64,000 nucleotides of DNA from Streptomyces sp. RPA4-2 (lineage in GTDB: Bacteria > Actinomycetota > Actinomycetes > Streptomycetales > Streptomycetaceae): contig NZ_CP050975.2 of the NCBI RefSeq assembly GCF_012273515.2, forward strand, positions 8,122,001 through 8,186,000, in the 5' to 3' direction. Below the pieces are notes generated by a model that was not told where the DNA came from, did not search any database, and saw nothing but the letters and a program-made list of their open reading frames with translations. Position numbers and translations under genes: made by a program. Positions 57,218-64,000 of this stretch are shown here, in pieces; the stretch's first letter is position 1, and each line of letters starts with the position of its first letter.

Positions 57218-60031
57218 TCACGCCAACTGCCGCCGCACCAACTCGTGGAGCCGCCCGCCGGTGTCCGCGAGCAGCCGGGCGGGAGGCCCCTGCTGGGCGA
57301 CGCGGCCGTCCTCCATCACGATCACCCGGTCCGCGTCCATGACCGTGGACAGCCGGTGCGCGATCACGACCCGGGTGGCGTTGAGCGCCTTGGTGCTCTC
57401 GATGACCGTGCGCTGGGTCTCGTTGTCCAGGGCGCTGGTCGCCTCGTCGAAGAAGAGGATGCGCGGGCGGCGGATCAGCGCCTGGGCGATCATCAGACGC
57501 TGGCGCTGGCCGCCCGAGACCGCCCCGCTGCCGGAGACGATCGTGTGCAGCCCCATCGGCATCCGCCTGATGTCCTCGGCCAGGCCCGCCATCTCGGCCG
57601 CCGCCATCGCCTCCTCGGGCGTGTACGGCTCGGTGCCGCAGATGCAGTCCAGGACGGAGCCGGTGAACGGCTGCGCGTGCTGGAGCACGACACCGCACTG
57701 ACGGCGTACGGCGGACTGGTCGAGCGCCGCCAGGTCCTGACCGTCGTACAGCACACTGCCGGAGACCGGCTTGTCGAAGCCGATGAGCAGCCGCAGCAGC
57801 GTGGACTTGCCGCAGCCGCTGGGGCCGACGATCGCCACGAACTCGCCCGCCCGGATGTCGAACGACACGTCGTCGAGCACGAGCGGGCCGTCGTCGGCGT
57901 ACCGGAACGAGAGCCTGCGGGCCTCGATGGCCCCGGACAGCACGCCGGGGCGTGTGCTCGCCACCCGGACCTCCGGGGTGGCGTCGAGCACCGGCCTGAT
58001 CTCCTCGAACATCGGCAGCGCGGCCGCCGCCGAGACGAAGGCGCCGGTCAGCTGGGTGACCGAGGTCAGCAGCATCGTCACCGAGGTGTTGAAGGTGAGG
58101 AAGTCCGCCGCCGACAGCGAGCCGCTCGCCGGGCCGGCGAGCAGCATGAACATCAGCAGGGAGCAGAGCGGCAGATACACCGCACCCAGCACCGTGGTGA
58201 GGTTCTTGATGCGGCCGACCCTCCGCTGGAGTTCACGGCTGCGCGCGAACTCGCCCGCCCAGGCGGCGTACGCGTAGTTCTCCGCCGCCGCGACCCGTAG
58301 TTTGGGCAGTCCGCGCAGGGTCTGGAACGCCTGGTTGTTCAGCTTGTTGCCGAGCACGACCAGCCGGCGCTGCCACCGCACCTGCCACAGGCCGAGCCCC
58401 AGGAACACGGCCGCGATGACGACGAGCATGGCGATCGCGGCCAGCGCCATGGGCACGCTGTACCAGAGCAGCAGTCCCAGGTTCATCGCGCCGACCGTGC
58501 CGGCCTGCGCGAGCGTGGGGCCGACGCCCGCGAGGAGACGGCGGATCGCGCTGATGCCCATGGCGGCACTGGCCAGTTCACCGGTCGAGCGCGAGGTGAA
58601 GAACTTCGTCGGCAGCCGCAGCAGCCGGTCCCACACGGCCGGTTGCAGCGTCGCCTCGATCCGCCCCTCCATCCGCAGCAGCGTCAGGTTCTGCAGCAGC
58701 ATGAACGCCGCCGACACCACACTGGTGATCATGATGGCCAGGCAGACCTGCACGATGAGTCCGTGCTGGGCCTTAGGCACGTACTCGCCGAGCACCTTGC
58801 CGGTCGCGATCGGCACCAGGGCGCCGATCGCCACCGTGACGAGACCGCTGACCGCCAGGTTGCGCAGATCGCCGCCGGTGCCCTGGAGACAGAACCGCGC
58901 CAGCCGCAACGGGCTCAGCCGGCGCTCGGGCAGCGGCCGGTAGAACATCACGGCCCGCGGCTCGAACTCGGCCGCGTTGGCCTTCTCGACCGGCGTCTCG
59001 CGCCCGGACGACGGCTGTACGGCCACATAGCCGCCGCGCCGCCACAGCAGCGCGACCGGGCTGCCCGACACCGCGCGCCGGCCCACCAGCGGACCGATGT
59101 CGTCCCGCCACCAGGGTCCGTCCAGGCGCACCGCGCGACTGCGGACGCGCGAGGCCAGCGCGATCCTCTCGACCGGGTCGAGCCGGTCGCTCTCCGTGCC
59201 GCTCTGCGCCGGTTCCGCGAGCGTGATCCCGGACGCGCGGGCGACCAGCGCGCAGGCCGCGTAGGTGGCGTCCGTGTCGGCCGGCGTAGGACGCTTCGAG
59301 GGCGTCCCGATGGATGCCAGCAGGGTCCGGTCGGCCTGGGCGCGGACGGCCTCGCCCGCCTTGATGCCGGCCGCCGTCCGGTCCTCGTGACGAGCCTCCA
59401 ACTGCTCGATCCAGCGGTCCAGCGTGGACAGCAGCCGGTACTGCTGGTCGACCATGCCCTGCCAGACACCCGAGTCCATCAGCAGGTCCGCGGCGGCCTC
59501 CGCGCCGTACAGCGAGCCGTACCGCACACTCCCCGGCGGCACCTGCATCCAGAAGACGTCGTCGTCCGTCGGCGCGGCCGCGTTCTCCGTGGCCGTGGGG
59601 GCCTGGAAGAGGATGGAGAGGCTGCGGCCGACGCCGAGGGCGAGGGCGTACTCCAGCGGGCTCGATGTCGGCGGCACGTACTGGGGGTTGCCGTACTCGT
59701 CGTAGGACCAGGTCTCGGTGGGGGCCGGCTGGTACAGCTCGCGCAGCACGATCCGGCGCACCGCGCAGTCCCGCAACGGCCGGCCGACCAGCGTGTGCTG
59801 GGGACCCGCGACCGGGCCGAGCAGCAGCGAGCCCGCTTCGAGACGGCCGAGGTGGTGCCAGTGGCCCTGCTGGGCGGCGTCCACCGCGAACAGGTCCAGG
59901 GTGCCCGCGGTGATCAGCCACAGCACCTGTGGCCCTTCCAGGTCGAGGCGGTTGAGCCCGGCGCAGTCGACCGGCGTGCCCATCGTGCCGAGCGCGCCGA
60001 GGACGACGTCGCCCTCGTGAACCGTCGTCAT
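57218..60031 (-). CDS. NHLP-type peptide-export ABC transporter, permease/ATPase subunit without peptidase
   Basis: 937 residues. A long N-terminal region (about 1-390) without C39 peptidase contains a cyclic-nucleotide-binding-like part near HHLGRLEAGSLLLGPVAGPQHTLVG. Six membrane helices follow (about 400-660), then the ATPase: IVGPSGCGKSTLLRLLIG, VSGGQRQRLMIAQALI and ILFFDEATSALD. ATG at 60031 is one base from the stop of the C39-ABC gene. In NHLP systems this protein pairs with the peptidase-containing ABC subunit. Last gene of the operon. Confidence 0.9.
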   Translation of the reverse strand: MTTVHEGDVVLGALGTMGTPVDCAGLNRLDLEGPQVLWLITAGTLDLFAVDAAQQGHWHHLGRLEAGSLLLGPVAGPQHTLVGRPLRDCAVRRIVLRELYQPAPTETWSYDEYGNPQYVPPTSSPLEYALALGVGRSLSILFQAPTATENAAAPTDDDVFWMQVPPGSVRYGSLYGAEAAADLLMDSGVWQGMVDQQYRLLSTLDRWIEQLEARHEDRTAAGIKAGEAVRAQADRTLLASIGTPSKRPTPADTDATYAACALVARASGITLAEPAQSGTESDRLDPVERIALASRVRSRAVRLDGPWWRDDIGPLVGRRAVSGSPVALLWRRGGYVAVQPSSGRETPVEKANAAEFEPRAVMFYRPLPERRLSPLRLARFCLQGTGGDLRNLAVSGLVTVAIGALVPIATGKVLGEYVPKAQHGLIVQVCLAIMITSVVSAAFMLLQNLTLLRMEGRIEATLQPAVWDRLLRLPTKFFTSRSTGELASAAMGISAIRRLLAGVGPTLAQAGTVGAMNLGLLLWYSVPMALAAIAMLVVIAAVFLGLGLWQVRWQRRLVVLGNKLNNQAFQTLRGLPKLRVAAAENYAYAAWAGEFARSRELQRRVGRIKNLTTVLGAVYLPLCSLLMFMLLAGPASGSLSAADFLTFNTSVTMLLTSVTQLTGAFVSAAAALPMFEEIRPVLDATPEVRVASTRPGVLSGAIEARRLSFRYADDGPLVLDDVSFDIRAGEFVAIVGPSGCGKSTLLRLLIGFDKPVSGSVLYDGQDLAALDQSAVRRQCGVVLQHAQPFTGSVLDCICGTEPYTPEEAMAAAEMAGLAEDIRRMPMGLHTIVSGSGAVSGGQRQRLMIAQALIRRPRILFFDEATSALDNETQRTVIESTKALNATRVVIAHRLSTVMDADRVIVMEDGRVAQQGPPARLLADTGGRLHELVRRQLA

Positions 60032-60032
60032 C

Positions 60033-62255
60033 TCATCGCTCCCTGACCAGCTCGGCGTACGGACCGCCGGCCGCCACCAGGGCGTCGTGCCGCCCGCGTT
60101 CCACGATCGTGCCGTGCTGGAGCACCACGATCTCGTCGCTGTCGCGCACGGTGCTGAGCCGGTGCGCGATCACCACACAGGCGCAGCCGCGCTTGCGCAG
60201 GTTGTCGATGACGGTCTGCTCGGTCTCCGCGTCCAGCGCGCTGGTCACCTCGTCGAGGACCAGGATGCTGGGCCTGCGCACCAACGCCCGCGCGATCTCC
60301 AGGCGTTGGCGCTGACCGCCGGAGAAGTTGCGGCCGTCCTGCTCGACCCGGCTGTGGATGCCACCGGGACGCCGCACCACGACGTCGTACAGGGCCGCGT
60401 CCCGCAGCGCCGTGACGACGGCGTCGTCCGTGATCGAGGGGTCCCACAACGCCACGTTGTCGCGGACCGTGCCCTCGAAGAGGAAGACGTCCTGGTCGAC
60501 GAAGGAGACGGAGGCCGCGAGCGCGCCGCGCGGGATGTCCTCGAGCCGCTGACCGTCGATGCGGATCGTGCCCTCCCAAGGGGTGTACAGGCCCGAAATC
60601 AGCCGGGACACCGTGGACTTGCCGCTTCCCGAGCCGCCCACCAGCGCCACCTGCCGACCCGGGCCGACGGTCAGCGAGAAGCCGGTGAGCAGTGGCTTGT
60701 CGAGCGGGCTGTAGCCGAACGTGATGTTCTCCAGCTCGACATGGCCGTGCAGCCTGCGGGTGGAGTCGCCGGTGCCGGAGCGGGTGTACAGCGGGTCGGC
60801 CTGGAAGTTCTCGACGTCCTTGAGGCGTGCCACGTCGGCGGCGAAGTCCTGGATGCGGCCCGCGACGCCGTTGAGCCGGGTGAGCGGCGCGGTGAATCGG
60901 GTGACGAGCGCCTGGAAGGCGACGAGCAGACCGACCGAGATGTGTCCCTCCATCGCCCGCAGGCCGCCGATCCAGAGGATCAGTGCGCTGTTGAGGGTGG
61001 CGAGCGTCGGCGCGACCACTCCCAGCCAGGCGCTCGGCACACCGAGGCGCTGCTGTTCCTCCAGCGTGGTGGCGTGCTGCCCGGCCCACTTGCGGAAGTA
61101 GCCGTCCTCGCCGCCGGTCGCCTTCATGGTCTCGATCAACTGCAGCCCGGTGTAGGCCGTGTTGGTGAGCCGGGCGCTGTCCGCGCGGAGTTTCGCCGTA
61201 CGGGTCGCGCGCAGCCGGATGACCACCCGCATCGCGACCACGTTGAGCAGCGCGACACCGATACCGACCGCCGTGAGCTGCGGGTCGTAGGTGTAGAGCA
61301 GGACGGCGTAGAGCACCACGACGACCGCGTCCACGCCCGCCGCCGCGAGGTCGCGGGCCAGGGTCTCGGCCACCGCGTCGTTCGACTGGAGCCGCTGCAC
61401 CAGGTCGGCCGGACTGCGCTGGGAGAAGAACGTGACCGGCAGCCGCAGCAGATGGCGCAGGAAGCGTGCGCTGCTGAGCGTCGAGGAGATGATCCGGCCG
61501 TGCAGCAGGTTCGCCTGCTGGAGCCAGGTCAGCAGCACGGTCAGCAGGACGCAGGCGCCCATCGACGCGAAGAGCACGCCGAGCAGCGAGGTCTGACCAC
61601 CTATCAGATAGGTGTCGATGTACGTCCTGCTGAGCGCGGGCACCGCCGCGCCGACGGCGACCAGCAGCAGGCTGGCCAGCACGGCGGCGGGCATCGTGCC
61701 CGACGTCCCGCGCAGCCGGGCCGGCATGGCACCGAGGATCCCGGGCCTGCGGCCGCCCGCGCGGAAGTCGGGGCCCGGCTCCATGACCAGCACCACGCCG
61801 GTGAAGCTGGTGTCGAAGTCCTCCATCGGCACGAAACGGCGGCCCTTGCCGGGGTCGTTGATGTGCACCCCGCGCCGTCCGAGACGGCGGCCCATTCCAT
61901 CGTAGACGACGTAGTGGTTGAACTCCCAGAACAGGATCGCGGGCGCCTGCACCTCGGCGAGCGCCGCCGTGTCCATCTGCATGCCCTTGGCCGTGAGGCC
62001 GTAACCGCGCGCCGCCTTGAGGAGGTTGCTGGCACGCGAGCCGTCCCGGGAGACGCCGCAGGCGATGCGCAGCTCTTCGAGGGGGATGTACCGGCCGTGG
62101 TGGCCGAGCACCATGGCGAGGGAGGCCGCGCCGCACTCCACGGCCTCCATCTGGAGGACCGTCGGCGTGCGGACGGTCTTGCGGGTGCTCTTGGGCACCG
62201 TGCGCTTCGGCGGTGCGGCGCGACGTCTGCCCCGGGTGTCCTGCGCGGTGGTCAC
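60033..62255 (-). CDS. NHLP-type peptide-export ABC transporter with C39 peptidase domain
   Basis: 740 residues. The N-terminal C39 double-glycine peptidase is intact: catalytic Cys in VECGAASLAMVLGHHG, His in EFNHYVVYDG, Asp in HINDPGKG. A membrane domain and an ATPase follow (LVGGSGSGKSTVSRLISG, FSGGQRQRLEIARALV, ILVLDEVTSALD). GTG at 62255 overlaps the HlyD stop by four bases. It should cut the precursor after its Gly-Gly and export the core. Confidence 0.93.
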   Translation of the reverse strand: MTTAQDTRGRRRAAPPKRTVPKSTRKTVRTPTVLQMEAVECGAASLAMVLGHHGRYIPLEELRIACGVSRDGSRASNLLKAARGYGLTAKGMQMDTAALAEVQAPAILFWEFNHYVVYDGMGRRLGRRGVHINDPGKGRRFVPMEDFDTSFTGVVLVMEPGPDFRAGGRRPGILGAMPARLRGTSGTMPAAVLASLLLVAVGAAVPALSRTYIDTYLIGGQTSLLGVLFASMGACVLLTVLLTWLQQANLLHGRIISSTLSSARFLRHLLRLPVTFFSQRSPADLVQRLQSNDAVAETLARDLAAAGVDAVVVVLYAVLLYTYDPQLTAVGIGVALLNVVAMRVVIRLRATRTAKLRADSARLTNTAYTGLQLIETMKATGGEDGYFRKWAGQHATTLEEQQRLGVPSAWLGVVAPTLATLNSALILWIGGLRAMEGHISVGLLVAFQALVTRFTAPLTRLNGVAGRIQDFAADVARLKDVENFQADPLYTRSGTGDSTRRLHGHVELENITFGYSPLDKPLLTGFSLTVGPGRQVALVGGSGSGKSTVSRLISGLYTPWEGTIRIDGQRLEDIPRGALAASVSFVDQDVFLFEGTVRDNVALWDPSITDDAVVTALRDAALYDVVVRRPGGIHSRVEQDGRNFSGGQRQRLEIARALVRRPSILVLDEVTSALDAETEQTVIDNLRKRGCACVVIAHRLSTVRDSDEIVVLQHGTIVERGRHDALVAAGGPYAELVRER

Positions 62256-63061
62256 GGCAGCAGCCAATCGACGGGACGCTGATCGGCCAGCCGGATCGAA
62301 CCCGTGGCCAGGGTCATGGAGGTCAGCGGGTACGGAGGCCCGTCCACCGAGGACCACTTGAGGCCGCTCTTCGTACGGGACGAACGGTCGAGGGAGACCA
62401 GGACGGCCACCGGCCTGCCCTTCTTGGTGAACTGCTCGCCGAGCTGGCTGTCGCCGAGCGAGGAAGTGATCTGCTGCTGGGTCTGCACACTGCGGCCGAC
62501 CGCCTTCACATGACCGCGCAGCACCCCGTACCGCTGGGTCGGCACCGACTGGACGGTGAGGTCGACGGCGGCGTCCGCGGGGATGGTGGAGGCGCTCTCG
62601 GCGGGCACGTACACCGTCGCGTAGAGCGGATCGCCGGCGTGCGCGACCTTCTCGACCGCGGCGACGTCCGCGCCGGTGGAGATGATGGCTCCGATGGTCG
62701 CGGCGAGCGCCGTGACACGGCCCGCGGCCACGGTACGGACGACCGATGTCCCGCCCTGTGCCGTACGGACCTTCAGCACCGGGGCGTCGGCCGCGAGCCG
62801 ATCGCCCTCCTTGGCGAGGACCGCGGTGACCTGGCCGGCGACGGGGCTCTGCAGGACGTAACTGCCCTGCGCGTGCGTGAGGACGGCGGGGGCACCGACC
62901 GTCGAGGCCACCGTGCCCGTCACGGCCCAGACCGACGCGGCCGCCATGACGACCACCGTCACCGAGAGGACGAGCCAGCCCTGGGGGCGGGCGAAGCGCA
63001 CCGGCAGGTCGAGTTCTTCGGCCGACTGCAGCTTGGCGAGGGCCTGTTGGCGGAACTGCAC
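62252..63061 (-). CDS. NHLP-type secretion accessory protein (HlyD-like membrane fusion protein)
   Basis: 269 residues. One N-terminal membrane helix (GWLVLSVTVVVMAAASVWAV) precedes a periplasmic-type adaptor with lipoyl/barrel-sandwich parts (GSYVLQSPVAGQVTAVLAKEGDRL, VVRTVAAGRVTALAATIGAIISTG). GTG at 63061 has GAGGGAAG 4 nt upstream. It is the first transporter gene after the precursor and a 13-bp hairpin, and it is translationally coupled to the C39-ABC gene. In a Gram-positive cell it would bridge the exporter to the cell wall. Confidence 0.88.
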   Translation of the reverse strand: MQFRQQALAKLQSAEELDLPVRFARPQGWLVLSVTVVVMAAASVWAVTGTVASTVGAPAVLTHAQGSYVLQSPVAGQVTAVLAKEGDRLAADAPVLKVRTAQGGTSVVRTVAAGRVTALAATIGAIISTGADVAAVEKVAHAGDPLYATVYVPAESASTIPADAAVDLTVQSVPTQRYGVLRGHVKAVGRSVQTQQQITSSLGDSQLGEQFTKKGRPVAVLVSLDRSSRTKSGLKWSSVDGPPYPLTSMTLATGSIRLADQRPVDWLLP

Positions 63062-63101
63062 GGGACTTCCCTCACCTGTCGAAGAGCTCTACGGCATCCG
63101 A

Positions 63102-63134
63102 GAGTCCCGGAACCGGGGAGTGGTTCCGGGACTC
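63102..63134 (-). terminator. Strong hairpin between precursor and transporter genes (attenuator/processing site)
   Basis: Perfect 13-bp stem GAGTCCCGGAACC (63102-63114 with 63122-63134) and a 7-nt loop, 17 nt past the precursor stop. It lacks a U tract, so partial read-through to the transporter genes is expected. This would give far more precursor mRNA than exporter mRNA. Confidence 0.65.
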
Positions 63135-63151
63135 AGCGGGATGAGGCGCGG

Positions 63152-63367
63152 TCAGAGACCGGCGACCAGGCCGGTGACCGGAGCGGTGTTCAGGCCGGTC
63201 ACACCCTCGACGGTGCCGATGGCCGTGCCCACGATGCCCGAAACCGGGGCAACGCCGTCGACCAGGCCGGTGACGGTGCCGACGGCGTTCAGCGACAGGC
63301 CGCCGGAGACGTTGTCGAGGTCCGCGTCCGAGATCTCGGCGGTGGCAACCTGGGGGGTGGAGTTCAT
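63152..63367 (-). CDS. Double-glycine leader peptide precursor with Cys-free glycine-zipper core
   Basis: 71 residues. The leader (1-23) starts MNSTPQVATAEISDADL and ends DNVSGG, a classic double-glycine cleavage site for C39 peptidases. The predicted core of 48 residues is rich in Gly, Val, Thr and Leu and contains no Cys, Trp, Tyr, Phe, Lys or Arg. It has five GxxxG motifs (GTVTG, GLVDG, GTAIG, GTVEG, GLVAG) and two echoing APVSGIVG/APVTGLVAG segments. With no Cys it cannot be a lanthipeptide, despite a leader like those often labelled type A2 lantipeptide. ATG at 63367 has AAGGGAAG upstream; ATG 63397 would add ten residues. Likely a membrane-active or self-assembling secreted peptide. Confidence 0.85.
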   Translation of the reverse strand: MNSTPQVATAEISDADLDNVSGGLSLNAVGTVTGLVDGVAPVSGIVGTAIGTVEGVTGLNTAPVTGLVAGL

Positions 63368-63845
63368 GGGGGAACTTCCCTTCGTATGGATATTCATAAG
63401 GGGGGAGCGGCCCCCTCTGGGGACAGATGACGGCCGCGACCGCGGGGGTGCGGACCCCGTTTCCGGGAGCCGTGCGGCTCCCGTCTCCGGAAGCTTGCCG
63501 CGACCTCCGCGGTGCACGGATCAAAGCACGGTCGCGAGGCGCGTATCCAATCAACCAGGGCTCTCACCTGGGAACTTGAGCGCGACTTCGGCCCAACCGT
63601 GCAGGCGTGCGCACGTCATTGCGGCCACTTCTTCACATGCTGCACGGCATTGTTTCGGCGCCGCCCTTGCCGCTGGGCGGCGCAAGGGGACAGTCCGGTC
63701 CCAATGGTGCACGGGGGGCGTGCGACTGTGCAGATCCGTCGCGCGCCGTGACGTGCCTGCGCATTCGATGTGCAGATTCGCTGAAGCAAGGATTCCGGCC
63801 CTGTTGGCGGACGGAGTGTCACCGGCCGTTCGCGGACGGTGGCGT
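63368..63845 (-). promoter_or_regulatory. 480-bp leader/promoter region of the peptide operon
   Basis: Holds two hairpins: 63464-63483 (9-bp stem CGGGAGCCG, 2-nt centre), about 95 nt upstream of the precursor start, and 63658-63683 (9-bp stem GCGCCGCCC, 8-nt loop), probably the terminator of the thioesterase gene. The less GC-rich TATGGATATTCATA near 63385-63398 sits just upstream of the start. No second precursor or modification gene is found. Confidence 0.45.
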
Positions 63846-64000
63846 TCAGCCCAGCAGGGCGTACACCGTGCTCGCGCGCGCCGCGACGTCCCGGGAGTTC
63901 CCCGCGGTCATCGTGATGTCGGCGAAGGCCATACGGCGGCCGAGCTTGGTGAGAACCGCCTCGATCAGCACGTCCGCGTCCGTGACCGCGCGCTGGAAGC
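63846..64000 (-). CDS. Hotdog-fold thioesterase (PaaI-like), C-terminal part, truncated by the window edge
   Basis: The last 50 codons are visible (FQRAVTDADVLIEAVLTKLG, RRMAFADITMTAGNSRDVAARASTVYALLG, then TGA). The pattern of an early basic/acidic strand followed by RRMAFADITM and a final AxxxSTVYAL strand is typical of PaaI/hotdog acyl-CoA thioesterases. Catalytic residues lie outside. It forms the right border of the peptide-export locus and appears unrelated to it. Confidence 0.7.
   Translation of the reverse strand, partial: FQRAVTDADVLIEAVLTKLGRRMAFADITMTAGNSRDVAARASTVYALLG

Noticed and set aside
63152..63367. Lanthipeptide (type A2) label for the precursor
   Set aside because: The core has no Cys, so lanthionine rings are impossible, and no LanM/LanB-type gene lies in the locus.
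63616..63822. Possible second peptide precursor upstream of the first
   Set aside because: No double-glycine leader, Arg-rich translation and no ribosome site; best read as noncoding leader DNA.

Overview
The window is chromosomal DNA from an actinobacterium, almost certainly Streptomyces or a close relative. The base composition is very GC-rich, GTG and TTG starts are common, and genes are packed into short operons with 1-4 nt stop/start overlaps. Genus-typical families are present: a subtilisin-inhibitor-like protein, a DUF4235 protein, an ECF41 sigma factor, multi-domain SpoIIE phosphatases, a CYP105-like P450 with a 3Fe-4S ferredoxin, and an NHLP-type peptide exporter. No rRNA, tRNA or CRISPR array was found. 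Most of it looks like accessory chromosome: small regulator-plus-target modules, sugar and organic-acid utilisation, transporters and secreted proteins.

Layout. 1-2.8 kb: a SpoIIE-type phosphatase frame that stays open into a GlxA/DJ-1-like region at the left edge, then a TetR/DUF1304 pair with a double operator. 2.9-4.4 kb: a stand-alone TnpB (IS1341-type) element with matching end hairpins and a structured leader; its right end abuts the next gene, a beta-helix-like membrane protein. 6.3-10.3 kb: amidohydrolase and amino-acid permease under a divergent TetR. 10.4-14.7 kb: small redox and unknown genes, a cation-efflux protein, an F420-type nitroreductase, an NTF2-fold relic, and a LysE exporter with a translated-looking leader ORF. 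15.1-18.4 kb: P450 plus ferredoxin, a TetR regulator with twin operators, a DUF1348 protein and a flavoprotein.

18.4-27.9 kb: a membrane glycosyltransferase, then an operon running GH114 lipoprotein, solute-binding lipoprotein, two ABC permeases, PfkB kinase and GH4 glycosidase, with a LacI/GalR-type operator upstream. Together these would cut a polymer at the cell surface, import the oligosaccharide, hydrolyse it and phosphorylate the sugar. 27.9-34.1 kb: PhyH dioxygenase and AraC regulator, universal stress protein, ArsB-like transporter (probable CTG start), and a PAS-PAS-GAF-SpoIIE-HATPase phosphatase. 34.3-42.2 kb: secreted GH2 beta-galactosidase, a stand-alone cytochrome b translationally coupled to an ECF41 sigma factor, and an MFS pump coupled to a hemerythrin protein. 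42.8-44.8 kb: a ricin-domain membrane protein whose N-terminus looks frame-disrupted.

45.2-51.0 kb: a hydroxy-acid and cyclase/NCS1 permease cluster around a PucR regulator. 51.2-57.2 kb: a conserved hypothetical with an operator over its start codon, an SSI-like inhibitor with Lys at P1, a PAP2-diacylglycerol kinase fusion, an MFS pump with a well-formed operator-flanked promoter, and a probably leaderless ArsR-SRPBCC pair. 57.2-63.4 kb: the most interesting system, a compact peptide-export locus. It holds a 71-residue double-glycine precursor with a cysteine-free core containing five GxxxG motifs, followed by HlyD, C39-peptidase ABC and second ABC genes, with no modification enzyme before the flanking unrelated genes. 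The right edge carries the end of a hotdog thioesterase.
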